64,000 nucleotides of DNA from Streptomyces sp. CB02058 (GCF_001905505.1 NZ_LIPG01000008.1:186001-250000), one strand, 5' to 3'; positions 42,400-50,743 are shown, counted from the first letter of the stretch. Notes: generated by a model from the letters alone, not told the origin. A program made the numbers and translations.

Positions 42400-42735
42400 G
42401 TGCCGACCTATCAGTACCAGTGCACCGAATGCGGCGAGGGCCTCGAAGCGGTGCAGAAGTTCACCGATGATGCCCTGACCGTGTGCCCGAACTGCGAGGG
42501 ACGCCTCAAGAAGGTGTTCTCGGCCGTCGGCATCGTCTTCAAGGGATCCGGTTTCTACCGGAACGACAGCCGCGGCTCCTCGTCGAGCAGCACGCCGGCC
42601 ACGTCGTCGTCCTCCAAGACGTCCGACTCGTCCACCGGGTCGTCCGCGTCGAAGCCTGAATCGAAGCCGGCCGCCTCGGCGTCGACCTCGTCCTCGGCTT
42701 CCTCCACGTCGTCGAGCGGTACGTCGGCCGCCTGA
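42400..42735 (+). CDS. FmdB-family zinc ribbon protein with Ser-rich tail
   Basis: A 111-residue protein starting MPTYQYQCTECGEGLEAVQKF, with a second CPNC at 34-37. This is the CxxC...CxxC zinc ribbon of the FmdB (CxxC_CxxC_SSSS) family. After KVFSAVGIVFKGSGFYRND the rest is almost only Ser, Thr, Ala and Lys and is probably disordered. The family was first noted beside formylmethanofuran dehydrogenase genes and has no proven role in bacteria. The GTG start follows AGGAGGAG. Confidence 0.9.
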   Translation: MPTYQYQCTECGEGLEAVQKFTDDALTVCPNCEGRLKKVFSAVGIVFKGSGFYRNDSRGSSSSSTPATSSSSKTSDSSTGSSASKPESKPAASASTSSSASSTSSSGTSAA

Positions 42736-42845
42736 CGCCGGCCCGACGTGGGCAGCCCTCCGGGGCGGCCCGGCCGTGGGCAGCACGTCGAGGGCAGCCC
42801 GCTGAAGGCACCGCGCTGAGGGCGGCGCGCACACCACACGCTTCA

Positions 42846-42880
42846 CCAGGACCCCGCTGATTCGATCAGCGGGGTCCTGG
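42846..42880. terminator. Perfect 16-bp hairpin just upstream of mtnP
   Basis: CCAGGACCCCGCTGAT and ATCAGCGGGGTCCTGG are perfectly complementary with a TCG loop. It ends only 26 bases before the next ATG. It is most simply the terminator of the zinc-ribbon gene, but it may lie inside the next transcript's leader. Confidence 0.8.
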
Positions 42881-42906
42881 TCGTGCGCGCCCGTTACTGT
42901 GACCGC

Positions 42907-43755
42907 ATGGCGAACGCGGAGACGAACGCAGCGGACATCGGTGTCATCGGCGGATCGGGTTTCTACTCCTTCCTGGAGGACGTGACCGAGATCGAGGTCG
43001 ACACCCCGTACGGACCCCCCAGCGACTCCCTCTTCCTGGGTGAACTCGCGGGCCGCCGGGTGGCCTTCCTCCCACGTCACGGCCGCGGCCACCATCTGCC
43101 GCCGCACCGCATCAACTACCGCGCCAACCTCTGGGCCCTGCGGTCCGTCGGCGCACGCCAGGTGCTCGGACCGTGCGCCGTGGGCGGCCTGCGACCGGAG
43201 TACGGGCCGGGCACCCTGCTCGTACCGGACCAGATGATCGACCGCACCAAGGCCCGCGTCCAGACGTTCTACGACGGAGTGCCCCGCGCCGACGGGGTCC
43301 GGTCGAACGTCGCGCACCTCGGCTTCGCCGACCCGTACTGCCCCCAGGGACGCAGGGCGGCCCTGGCGGCGGCACGCGGACGCGACTGGGAGCCGGTGGA
43401 CGGCGGAACCCTGGTCGTGGTCGAGGGCCCGCGCTTCTCGACCCGGGCGGAGTCACGCTGGCACGCGGCCATGGGCTGGTCGGTCGTCGGGATGACGGGG
43501 CACCCGGAGGCGGTACTCGCCCGTGAACTGGAGCTCTGCTACACGACCCTGACCCTGGTGACGGACCTCGACGCGGGGGCCGAGGCCGGGGAGGGCGTCA
43601 GCCACGCGGAGGTGCTGGAGGTGTTCGCGGCCAACGTGGACCGGCTGCGCACGGTGCTCTTCGACACGGTGTCGGCGCTGCCCGCGAACGAGGACCGCGC
43701 CTGCGTGTGCGCGCACGCGCTGGACGGCATCGACACGGGGATCGAACTGCCTTAG
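42907..43755 (+). CDS. mtnP: S-methyl-5'-thioadenosine phosphorylase
   Basis: A 282-residue purine nucleoside phosphorylase-fold enzyme of the MTAP family, which splits methylthioadenosine with phosphate in methionine salvage. Motifs: IGVIGGSGFYSFL (phosphate loop), FLPRHGRGHHLPPHRINYRANLWAL, VEGPRFSTRAESRWHAAMGWSVVGMTGHPEAVLARELE and LVTDLDAG. The ATG lies just after a strong hairpin with no clear Shine-Dalgarno, so it may be leaderless. A purine-ribosyl variant such as 6-oxopurine MTIP cannot be excluded. Confidence 0.92.
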   Translation: MANAETNAADIGVIGGSGFYSFLEDVTEIEVDTPYGPPSDSLFLGELAGRRVAFLPRHGRGHHLPPHRINYRANLWALRSVGARQVLGPCAVGGLRPEYGPGTLLVPDQMIDRTKARVQTFYDGVPRADGVRSNVAHLGFADPYCPQGRRAALAAARGRDWEPVDGGTLVVVEGPRFSTRAESRWHAAMGWSVVGMTGHPEAVLARELELCYTTLTLVTDLDAGAEAGEGVSHAEVLEVFAANVDRLRTVLFDTVSALPANEDRACVCAHALDGIDTGIELP

Positions 43756-44087
43756 CCCGCCTGGGTTCCGGGTCCGCTGACTGCTTCCTGTTGCCTGCTC
43801 GGCTGGTTGGCTGCTCGGCTGCTCCGGCCGGGCTGGTCGGACTGGGCAGAGCTGGCCGGGCTGGTCGGACTGGCCGACTGGGCAGGGCTGGGCAGAGCTG
43901 GCAGGGCTGGGCAGAGCTGGCAGGGCTGGGCAGGCGTTACGAGCTCCTGCTCCGTGGAGTGCGACTCGTACGGGTGACCAGGTTTTCCACATCCCGGGGG
44001 TTGTCCACAGGGCCGAGCGGGATGTGCGTCGAGCGTGGATCGTGAGGGGAGTCCGGCGGGGCATCCCCCGGACTTCCCTCACTGCAG
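43756..44087. other. 332-base gap with G-rich tandem repeats, no gene seen
   Basis: Between mtnP and the SAF-domain gene is a stretch dominated by ctg/ggg-rich direct repeats (43830-43934), then ordinary non-coding sequence leading to the next start. No RNA gene is recognisable. Confidence 0.5.
43830..43934. repeat. Two families of tandem direct repeats
   Basis: GGGCTGGTCGGACTGG occurs at 43830-43845 and 43858-43873 (28-base period). GGGCTGGGCAGAGCTGGCA (19 bases) occurs at 43885-43903 and 43904-43922, with a 12-base partial third copy. The whole stretch is strongly G/C strand-asymmetric. Confidence 0.8.
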
Positions 44088-44654
44088 GTGGTGTTGGCCA
44101 TGGTCCCGTCGGTGCCCGCTACGCGTCCCGCCCCTCCCGCACCCTGCGGGGTGCCCCCCTTCGCGCCACTGAGAGTGCGGGGTGGCGGGCGCCGGTTCCG
44201 GCGGGTGCTGCGCGGCCGACGTCGCGCGCTGGCCGCCGGGTTCGCGCTCGCCTCGGCCGCGCTCGCCGCCTCGGGGACGGGCGGCGGGAAGGGTGCGGCG
44301 GCCGTCGCCGGTGACGCGCCACCGGGGCCGGAGCAGCGCCGGGCCGTGCGGCTGGTGTCCGCTCCGGTGCGGATCGCCGACGCGGCGACGGTGGGGCTGC
44401 TGCGGCCGGGCGACCGCGTCGATGTCATCGCGGCGGTCGACGGGAGCTCCGGAGCCAGAGTGGTGGCACGCGACGTACGGGTGGCCCAGGTTCCGCACGA
44501 TGCCGGGGGCACCTCGTCCCCGGGGGCGGACATCGAATCGGGCATGGGCGACGGCGCCCTGGTGGTCCTGTCGGTGGAGCGGCACACGGCGACGGCTCTG
44601 GCCGGTGCGGGTGTCTCGGGACGGCTCGCGGTGGCGGTCTCCCATGCCGAATAG
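44088..44654 (+). CDS. SAF-domain protein, RcpC/CpaB-like (Flp pilus assembly family)
   Basis: A 188-residue protein with one hydrophobic segment near residues 47-62 (ALAAGFALASAALAA) after a basic region. A SAF/CpaB-type domain follows: RLVSAPVRIADAATVGLLRPGDRVDVIAA, VVARDVRVAQVP and GALVVLSVERHTATALAGAGVSGRLAVAV. CpaB proteins stabilise Flp/Tad pilus secretins; actinobacterial versions are short and their role is uncertain. No other pilus gene is visible here. ATG 44100 is an equally possible start. Confidence 0.75.
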   Translation: MVLAMVPSVPATRPAPPAPCGVPPFAPLRVRGGGRRFRRVLRGRRRALAAGFALASAALAASGTGGGKGAAAVAGDAPPGPEQRRAVRLVSAPVRIADAATVGLLRPGDRVDVIAAVDGSSGARVVARDVRVAQVPHDAGGTSSPGADIESGMGDGALVVLSVERHTATALAGAGVSGRLAVAVSHAE

Positions 44655-44800
44655 AACAGACGTCATGGGAACTCACTCGCGGGGGGTACCGGATTGGACA
44701 GTGCGCTCCTCTGCCGCCTTATGTGGCGGGGCAGTCGGTCCCACCTCGCGCGGCGGGACCGTCGGCTCCCCCCACGGAATGTTCAGAGGAAGGCTCACGC

Positions 44801-45262
44801 GTGAGCGAGAAGAAGGTCAGTCTGCTGGAGGGGTTCAAAGCCTTCCTGATGCGCGGCAATGTGATCGACCTCGCGGTCGCCGTCGTCATCGGTGCCGCCT
44901 TCACCAACGTGGTGAACGCGATCGTCAAGGGAATCATCAATCCGCTGGTCGGTGCGTTCGGCACCCAGGACCTGGAGCGGTACCGCTCCTGCCTCCGGGG
45001 CCCTTGCGGTGTGGACCCGGTGACCGGCGACGCGGAGGGCATCGAGATCCTCTGGGGCTCGGTCCTCAGCGCCGGACTCAGCTTCCTGATCACCGCCGCC
45101 GTCGTGTACTTCCTGATGGTGATGCCGATGGCGAAGTATCTCGCCCGGCGCGCCGCCGCCCAGGCCGCGAAGGAGGGCGTGCAGGAGACGCTGGAGGTCA
45201 GCGAGCTGGAGGTGCTCAAGGAGATCCGGGACGAGCTGATCGCACAGCGGGGCCGGGCCTAG
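44801..45262 (+). CDS. mscL: Large-conductance mechanosensitive channel MscL
   Basis: A 153-residue membrane channel that opens on osmotic downshock. The first helix FKAFLMRGNVIDLAVAVVIGAAFTNVVNAIV is the highly conserved pore helix. The periplasmic loop contains RSCLRGPCGVDPVTGDAEG, the second helix is LSFLITAAVVYFLMVMP and a charged cytoplasmic helix ends the protein. GTG 44801 follows AGAGGAAGG. Two cysteines in the loop are unusual for MscL. Confidence 0.95.
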   Translation: MSEKKVSLLEGFKAFLMRGNVIDLAVAVVIGAAFTNVVNAIVKGIINPLVGAFGTQDLERYRSCLRGPCGVDPVTGDAEGIEILWGSVLSAGLSFLITAAVVYFLMVMPMAKYLARRAAAQAAKEGVQETLEVSELEVLKEIRDELIAQRGRA

Positions 45263-45291
45263 CCGCCCGGTGGCGAGGGCCCTGGCCGGAA

Positions 45292-45519
45292 TCAGATGTG
45301 GTGGGGCGGCTTCTCGTCCAGGAAGCGCGCCAGATCGGCGGCGCTGCCACCCGCAGGAGCCCGCTCACCCCATCCCTGGTCCGTATCGTCCGTGGACTGC
45401 CGGTCCAGCGGATCGTCGAAGATCAGAGCCGGCGGCTTGGGCCTGGACTCCTGCGGCGGCTGCTCCTGCGGCTGCGGCGGCTTCGAATCTCGCGGTCCGG
45501 GGGCGGGGGCGGTACTCAT
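45292..45519 (-). CDS. Small acidic, proline-rich protein of unknown function
   Basis: A 75-residue soluble protein. The N-terminal half is Pro/Gln-rich (PPQPQEQPPQESRPKPP). The C-terminal half has an ordered-looking LIFDDPLDRQSTDDTDQGWGER and ADLARFLDEKPPHHI. I recognise no family. It lies 21 bases after the small membrane protein gene and may be the last gene of the oxidoreductase operon. Confidence 0.65.
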   Translation of the reverse strand: MSTAPAPGPRDSKPPQPQEQPPQESRPKPPALIFDDPLDRQSTDDTDQGWGERAPAGGSAADLARFLDEKPPHHI

Positions 45520-45540
45520 ACCTCCAGGGTACGGCCGCGT

Positions 45541-45945
45541 TCACCGGTCCTTCGGATCGATGAGCCACAGCCCCAGCACGACGAGGAACGACAGGCACAG
45601 GAAGCCGGCGCCCCACCAGGCCGTGCCCGTGTCGCCCTCCATCCACACGTTGACGACCTCGGTCAGCGCCCACAGCTGGCCGACGACGACGCTCAGCGCC
45701 AGGAGCAGCCGGGCCGTCAGCTTCGCGGAGCGCTCGGGTTCCTGCTCGGTACCGGCCCCCGGGCCGGGGCCGGTGTGGCTCACCCGTGGATCGGCGTATC
45801 CACTGGTGGGCCGGATCTGTGGATAGCGCTCGTGGACGGGGCGGTTCAGCTCGGCCCTGGCGCTGCCCGGGTGGTATTCGGGATACGCGGTTCCGGCCGG
45901 CTCGGGGGGCCTCGGGGGCTCGACCGGGTCCAGGGGCTCGGTCAT
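45541..45945 (-). CDS. Small membrane protein in the oxidoreductase operon
   Basis: A 134-residue protein. The first 70 residues are Pro/Glu-rich and soluble, followed by two transmembrane segments (LLLALSVVVGQLWALTEVVNV and WWGAGFLCLSFLVVLGLWLI) and a short charged end. The ATG overlaps the Rieske gene stop (ATGA), so it is translationally coupled to the electron-transfer cluster. Its function is unknown; an assembly or anchor role is inferred from position. Confidence 0.75.
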   Translation of the reverse strand: MTEPLDPVEPPRPPEPAGTAYPEYHPGSARAELNRPVHERYPQIRPTSGYADPRVSHTGPGPGAGTEQEPERSAKLTARLLLALSVVVGQLWALTEVVNVWMEGDTGTAWWGAGFLCLSFLVVLGLWLIDPKDR

Positions 45946-46655
45946 GACCGCCTCCCCGCCGGGGCATCGGACGCGCCCGGCGAGGCGCTCTCCGGAGCCG
46001 GCGCGGGCGGTGCCTCCGCGCCGCCTCCGGTGCCGGGGCAGCCGATCCGGGACGCCAGGTCGGGGCGCTCGTCGGCGAGCTGGCGGCAGAGCCCCGCCTC
46101 GATGCTCTCCCCGGACCGGGTGGTGCCCACGGCCCAGACGCTGCCGTCCTCCAGCTCGGTCAGCGCCACCTTGGGCAGTCCGCGGGGCGGCGGCCCGGCG
46201 GTGACCTCACCGGTGCGGGCGTCGAAGACCCCCTCGTGACAGGGGCAGTAGAGCTCGCCCTCGGTGCCGCGGTCCTTGCGCCAGAGCACGGCGCAGGCCA
46301 GGTGGGTGCAGACGGCGGAGTAGCCGACGAGGGTGCCGTCGTTCATCCGTACGGCGACCGCCCGGTCCTCGTCCCCGGGGTAGCGGAAGGCGAGCGATTC
46401 GCCGGGCAGCAGCTGGGCGGCGATCTGCTTCGGGGCCGGCGCCTTCCCGTCGTCCGGGTCGCCGTGGCGGTGGAGGATGCCGCCGGCCACGGCCAGACCG
46501 CCCACGGCCAGGCCGCCGGAGACGGTGGCGACGATCCGGAGGTAGTCCCGCCGGGTGGTCAGCGAGTCGGCGGCGATCCTGTCGTGCAGGGCGTCGCGGG
46601 GGTCGTTGCCGGAGTTGTGGTCGTTGCCCGGCTGCTGCTGCTCGGTGACGCTCAT
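45942..46655 (-). CDS. Rieske [2Fe-2S] protein with Tat-type signal
   Basis: A 237-residue protein. A twin-arginine-like TTRRDYLRI at 33-41 precedes a hydrophobic segment (42-60), so the domain is expected outside the membrane, anchored or cleaved. The Rieske ligands are Cys116 and His118 (CTHLAC) and Cys137 and His140 (CPCH), with Cys121 and Cys139 positioned for the disulfide. The C-terminal tail is Pro/Ala/Ser-rich. Its ATG overlaps the ferredoxin gene stop, tying it to the molybdopterin oxidoreductase. This is shorter than the usual actinobacterial QcrA. Confidence 0.93.
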   Translation of the reverse strand: MSVTEQQQPGNDHNSGNDPRDALHDRIAADSLTTRRDYLRIVATVSGGLAVGGLAVAGGILHRHGDPDDGKAPAPKQIAAQLLPGESLAFRYPGDEDRAVAVRMNDGTLVGYSAVCTHLACAVLWRKDRGTEGELYCPCHEGVFDARTGEVTAGPPPRGLPKVALTELEDGSVWAVGTTRSGESIEAGLCRQLADERPDLASRIGCPGTGGGAEAPPAPAPESASPGASDAPAGRRS

Positions 46656-47254
46656 CGGCGGACGTCCTTCCCGTTGATCTCGACGACGGGGAGTCCGCCG
46701 GGTACCGGCCACTGGACCCGGTCGGCGGGCACGACCATGGCCACGCCGGTGCGGACCTCGCTCTCGCCGAAGACGAAGGTGTCGGCGACCTGCACACCGG
46801 GGCGTTCCGCCTGGAGTTCCTCGACGGTCCCGTAGAAGAGGGCACCGGTCGGGCAGACGGTGGCGCACATGGGCGCGAGTCCGTAGGCGGTGCGGTCGTA
46901 GCAGAGGTTGCACTTCATCTGCAGCTTCGCCTGGAGGTCGATCTTCGGGACGCCGAAGGGGCAGGCGTTGACGCAGTTGGCGCAGCCGATGCAGCGGGTG
47001 GTGTCGGCCTGCTGCACGACTCCGTCGGCGGTGACCAGGATCGCGTCGGCCGGGCAGACCTCGGCGCAGGGGGCCACGGGGTCCTCGCAGTGCATGCAGA
47101 CCGTGGGAAGGGAGGCGACGGAGGAACCCTCGTCGGTGTAGTCGAGGTGGATCATCGACTTGCCGCGGTGGGAGTCGCATTCCCGGCAGGCGGAGACACA
47201 GGCCTGGCAGCCGATGCAGCGCCCCGGGTCGATGAAGATCGTTCGGCCCATCAT
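46652..47254 (-). CDS. Four-cluster ferredoxin-type electron transfer subunit
   Basis: A 200-residue protein of the DmsB/HycB/FdnH type. Four cysteine groups are seen: CIGCQACVSACREC, CMHCEDPVAPCAEVCP, CIGCANCVNACP and CNLCYDRTAYG...CATVCP, giving four [4Fe-4S] clusters. It has no Tat signal, so it works in the cytoplasm with the catalytic subunit seven bases upstream. A second Met at 47251 is an alternative start. Confidence 0.93.
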   Translation of the reverse strand: MMGRTIFIDPGRCIGCQACVSACRECDSHRGKSMIHLDYTDEGSSVASLPTVCMHCEDPVAPCAEVCPADAILVTADGVVQQADTTRCIGCANCVNACPFGVPKIDLQAKLQMKCNLCYDRTAYGLAPMCATVCPTGALFYGTVEELQAERPGVQVADTFVFGESEVRTGVAMVVPADRVQWPVPGGLPVVEINGKDVRR

Positions 47255-47261
47255 CCGGGCA

Positions 47262-49586
47262 TCAGCCCCTCTCCGAGGTGCCGCGGCCCTGCGGGGCCGT
47301 GGGCGGCAACGGGTCGGTACGGGAGACCTGGGTCTCGGGGTAGGCGACGTGTCCGGGTGCGACCGGGGGCGCGGGGACCTCGTCGATCTCTGCGGCGTGC
47401 TCGATGCGGCACGCGCAGACCTTGTACTCGGGGATCTTGGAGCGGGGGTCGAGGGCGTCGATGGTGAGGGCGTTGGCCGCGGTGGGGACGGGCCAGTGGT
47501 AGGGGATGAAGACGGTGTCCGGCCGGATCGCCTCGGTCACGAGGGCGGGGAAGACCTCGCTGCCGCGCCGGGTCACGACGCGGACGGGTTCGCCGTTGCG
47601 GAAGCCGTGGGAGGGGTGCACCTCCGCCCATGGGCGCGGGGTCTGTTCGACGAGGCCGCCCAGCCGCCGGGTCTGGTTGCCGGACAGGAAGTGGGCGACG
47701 GTGCGTCCGGTGGTCAGCGTCATCGGGTGTTCGTCGTCGTACGGGTCGGCCGGCGGGTGCCACTCGACGACCTGCAGATGGATCTTGCCGTCGGCGTGGT
47801 AGGTCCTGCCGTCCTCGAACAGCCGGGGGGTGCCGGGATGGTCGGTGGAAGGGCAGGGCCAGGGGATTCCGCCGGTCTCCTCCAGCCGTTCGTAGGTGAT
47901 GCCGGAGTAGTCGATGGTGGTGCCCGCGGAGGCCCTGCGCAGTTCGTCGAAGACGTCGCGGGAGCCACCGAAGGCGAATTTGTCCCCGGCGCCGAGGCGC
48001 CGGGCGATCTCGCACATCACCCAGGTGTCGGTCCGCACGCCGGACGGCGGTTCCTGCGCCTTGTTGTGCTTGACGACCCTCGCCTCGGCGTTGGCCATCA
48101 CTCCCTCGTCCTCGGCCCAGATGGTGACGGGGAAGACGACGTGCGCGTTGGCGGCGGTCTCGGAGAGGAAGAAGTCGAACTGGGCGTGGAACTCGGTGGT
48201 GTCGTACCCCTCCTTGACCACGGCGTAGTTGGGGAGGGAGACGAAGGGGTTGTTGCAGATGCCGATCAGGCCGCGGATCTCCTGGCGCTGCATCTGCCAG
48301 ACCATCTCCATCATCGAGGTGCCCGCGGGTGGGAGTTCGGACTCCTCGATGCCCCAGATCTCGCAGATCTGCCGGCGGTGGTCCTCGTTGAGGATCGAGC
48401 GGCCGCCGGGAAGGAGGTCGGCCTTCTGGCCGTGCTCACGGCCGCCCTGCCCGTTCCCCTGCCCGGTGAGGGTGCCGTAGCCGGCGCCGGGCTTGCCGAT
48501 GTGGCCGGTGGCGGTGCAGAGGTTGATCACGCTGAGGCAGTTCTCCACGCCCTGCGTGTGGTGCTCGATGCCCCGGGCGTGCCAGGCCATGGCCTTGGGG
48601 GCGCGGGCGAAGGCACGGGCGACCTGGACGACCTGCTCGGCGGGGATCCCGCAGATCTCGGCGGCGCGGGACGGCGGGTACAGGGCGGCGTTGGCCTTGA
48701 CCTCCTCCCAGCCGGTGGCATGGGCGGCGAGGTAGACCTCGTCGGTGAGGCCCTCCTCGATGACCACGTTGAGCACGGCGTTGAAGAAGGCGGAGTCGGT
48801 GCCCGACTTCAGCGCGACATGGATGTCGGCGGTGCGCGCGACCGCCGTCTCGCGCGGGTCGATCACGATCAGGGTGGCCCCGCGGTCCCGGGCACCCCAG
48901 ACGTACTGGGTCAGCACGGGGAAGCACTCGCCGACGTTGGCCCCGGCGAGCAGGAGGCAGTCGGTGAGGAGGATGTCGGAGAACGGGTTGCCGGCCCGGT
49001 CGATGTTGAAGGCGAGCTTGTTGGCGCCCGCCGCGCTGACCATGCAGAGCCGGCCGTTGTAGTCGACGTGCCGGGTCTTGAGCGCCACCCGGGCGAACTT
49101 GCCGACCAGATACGTCTTCTCGGAGAACAGGCTGGCGCCGCCGAGCACCCCGAAGGCGTCCCTCCCGTGGGCCTGCTGGATGCGCTTGATCTCGGAGACG
49201 GTGAAGTCGAGCGCCTCGTCCCAGGAGACCTCCCGCAGTTCCTCGTCACGGGAGCGGCGCATGAGGGGCGCGGTGAGCCGGTCGGGGTGGTTGACCTGCT
49301 GGTAGGCGTTGATGCCCTTGGGGCAGAGCCGCATGCGGTTGATGTCGTGGTTGCGGGGCTCCACGCCGAAGACCTTGCCTCCGCCGTCCACGCGGAGATA
49401 CATCCCGCACTGGACCCCGCAGAAGCAGCAGTGGGTGGGGACGAGCGTCTCGCCGGTCTGGTCGGCGTGCCAGCGGTCGGCCGGGATGCCGCCCGCGTCC
49501 CGGAACCCCCGGGTGCCCGGCGGGGCGAGGGAGGGGTCGAGGGGGATCACCGTACGGCCGTCGGCGGCGTGGGGGTCCGCGGTCAC
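47262..49586 (-). CDS. Molybdopterin oxidoreductase catalytic subunit, NasA/NapA-like ligands, substrate unknown
   Basis: A 774-residue MopB-superfamily enzyme. An N-terminal [4Fe-4S] site is C53-x2-C56-x3-C60-x27-C88. The probable molybdenum ligand is Cys181 in YNGRLCMVSAAGANK, like assimilatory and periplasmic nitrate reductases and unlike the Sec/Cys of classic formate dehydrogenase. The molybdopterin-binding C-terminal domain shows LTTGRTVAHFLSGNQTRR and DALDPRSKIPEYKVCACRIE. There is no Tat signal, so it acts in the cytoplasm. The GTG start overlaps the membrane subunit stop (GTGA). No nitrite reductase is adjacent, so nitrate is only one possibility. Confidence 0.9.
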   Translation of the reverse strand: MTADPHAADGRTVIPLDPSLAPPGTRGFRDAGGIPADRWHADQTGETLVPTHCCFCGVQCGMYLRVDGGGKVFGVEPRNHDINRMRLCPKGINAYQQVNHPDRLTAPLMRRSRDEELREVSWDEALDFTVSEIKRIQQAHGRDAFGVLGGASLFSEKTYLVGKFARVALKTRHVDYNGRLCMVSAAGANKLAFNIDRAGNPFSDILLTDCLLLAGANVGECFPVLTQYVWGARDRGATLIVIDPRETAVARTADIHVALKSGTDSAFFNAVLNVVIEEGLTDEVYLAAHATGWEEVKANAALYPPSRAAEICGIPAEQVVQVARAFARAPKAMAWHARGIEHHTQGVENCLSVINLCTATGHIGKPGAGYGTLTGQGNGQGGREHGQKADLLPGGRSILNEDHRRQICEIWGIEESELPPAGTSMMEMVWQMQRQEIRGLIGICNNPFVSLPNYAVVKEGYDTTEFHAQFDFFLSETAANAHVVFPVTIWAEDEGVMANAEARVVKHNKAQEPPSGVRTDTWVMCEIARRLGAGDKFAFGGSRDVFDELRRASAGTTIDYSGITYERLEETGGIPWPCPSTDHPGTPRLFEDGRTYHADGKIHLQVVEWHPPADPYDDEHPMTLTTGRTVAHFLSGNQTRRLGGLVEQTPRPWAEVHPSHGFRNGEPVRVVTRRGSEVFPALVTEAIRPDTVFIPYHWPVPTAANALTIDALDPRSKIPEYKVCACRIEHAAEIDEVPAPPVAPGHVAYPETQVSRTDPLPPTAPQGRGTSERG

Positions 49587-50743
49587 TTGTAGCCCTTCTT
49601 CACCTGGGAGAGATATGCGTTGCCGCGCAGCACCCGCTTGCAGCGCGGGCAGTATTCGGCCCATTCGTCGAAGCCGAGTTCGAGGTCACGCATCGTGCCG
49701 CGCAGGTTGTCGACGTAGGCCCCGGTGTCGATGGGCTCCTCGCAGCGGCGGCAGGCGAAGACCTCGTCGCCCTGGCGCGACGTGTATTTGAAGAGCTGCA
49801 TGCCGACCGCCGCCGGGCGCTGAACGATGTGGAAGAACTTCCCGAAGGGGATGTAGATGAGGGTGAAGACCACCGACACCATGTGGAGGATCGCCAGGAA
49901 CTCGTATCCGCCGCCGTGCAGGAAGATCGAGGAGAAGGTGAGCAGCAGCCCGGTCACGGAGATGATGATCAGGGCGAGCAGCGGGACCAGGTCGTAGGCG
50001 AAACGCTGCCCGGTCATGGCGCCCCGGTCCTTCATCCGGCGCCAGAGGAAGTAGCCGGCGCCCGGGATGACCAGGACGGCGGCGAGGTCCAGGCCGTGGA
50101 ACATCACCCAGCCGATGAAGCTCAGCGAGTCGAATCCGAGGACCTTGATTCCCCAGATGCGCATCTCGTAGCCCGGCCCCGAGCCGCTTCCGGACGTGAA
50201 GGTGAACCAGCCCCAGACGAGCGGGAAGGTGACCAGCGCGGCGATGACGCAGCCCCAGAAGATCAGCTGGTGGGCCACCCAGCGGGCGTGCGACCGGGCA
50301 CCGAGGAACTTCTGGAAGCCCAGGTACGTCGCGATCATCTTCGGCAGGGCGGTGGGGGCCTTGCGGAAGTTCTCGGCCGAGAAGAAGCTCCGCCAGCCGT
50401 TGACGAAGAGCCGCCGGGCGCCCGGCGCGGAGACCCAGACCGTGTAGCGGTAGGCGACGCCGAAGGCGAGGAAGACGCTGGCCACGGTGTACGGGAGCAG
50501 CGCCGAGTCGAAGTCGTGCAGCAGCCGGCTGCCGAACACGATCGCGAGGATCATCAGTCCGGAGACGACGGCACCGGCCAGGGTCGCCCTGCCGTTGACG
50601 GACCTCGGAAGTGCCTGAGCGGCCTTCGTGACGGCTGCGGGCCCCCGGTGCGGCTGCCGGACGTCCGGACCGCCAGGGGGGTCGGTAGGAGTGCCAGGGG
50701 CGGGCTGAACCCCTGCGGCGGGCGGTTCTGGTGGCTCGGTCAC
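49583..50743 (-). CDS. Membrane cytochrome b / NarI-like electron transfer subunit with zinc-ribbon tail
   Basis: A 386-residue membrane protein with about six helices. Histidines sit in or near helices (HQLIFWGCVIAALV, MFHGLDLAAVLVIPGAG, FLHGGG, ILHMVSVVFTLIYIPFGKFFHIVQR), as expected for b-type haem ligation and a quinone site. The last third is soluble, with CRRCEEP and CPRCKRV pairs that could bind zinc or an iron-sulfur cluster. It heads the oxidoreductase operon. GTG 50743 is chosen over GTG 50764, which would lie seven codons upstream. Confidence 0.82.
   Translation of the reverse strand: MTEPPEPPAAGVQPAPGTPTDPPGGPDVRQPHRGPAAVTKAAQALPRSVNGRATLAGAVVSGLMILAIVFGSRLLHDFDSALLPYTVASVFLAFGVAYRYTVWVSAPGARRLFVNGWRSFFSAENFRKAPTALPKMIATYLGFQKFLGARSHARWVAHQLIFWGCVIAALVTFPLVWGWFTFTSGSGSGPGYEMRIWGIKVLGFDSLSFIGWVMFHGLDLAAVLVIPGAGYFLWRRMKDRGAMTGQRFAYDLVPLLALIIISVTGLLLTFSSIFLHGGGYEFLAILHMVSVVFTLIYIPFGKFFHIVQRPAAVGMQLFKYTSRQGDEVFACRRCEEPIDTGAYVDNLRGTMRDLELGFDEWAEYCPRCKRVLRGNAYLSQVKKGYK

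Noticed and set aside
47262..49586. Formate dehydrogenase alpha subunit
   Set aside because: The metal-ligand region GRLCMVSA resembles nitrate-reductase-type enzymes and no selenocysteine site or FDH-specific motif is seen; the substrate is therefore left open.
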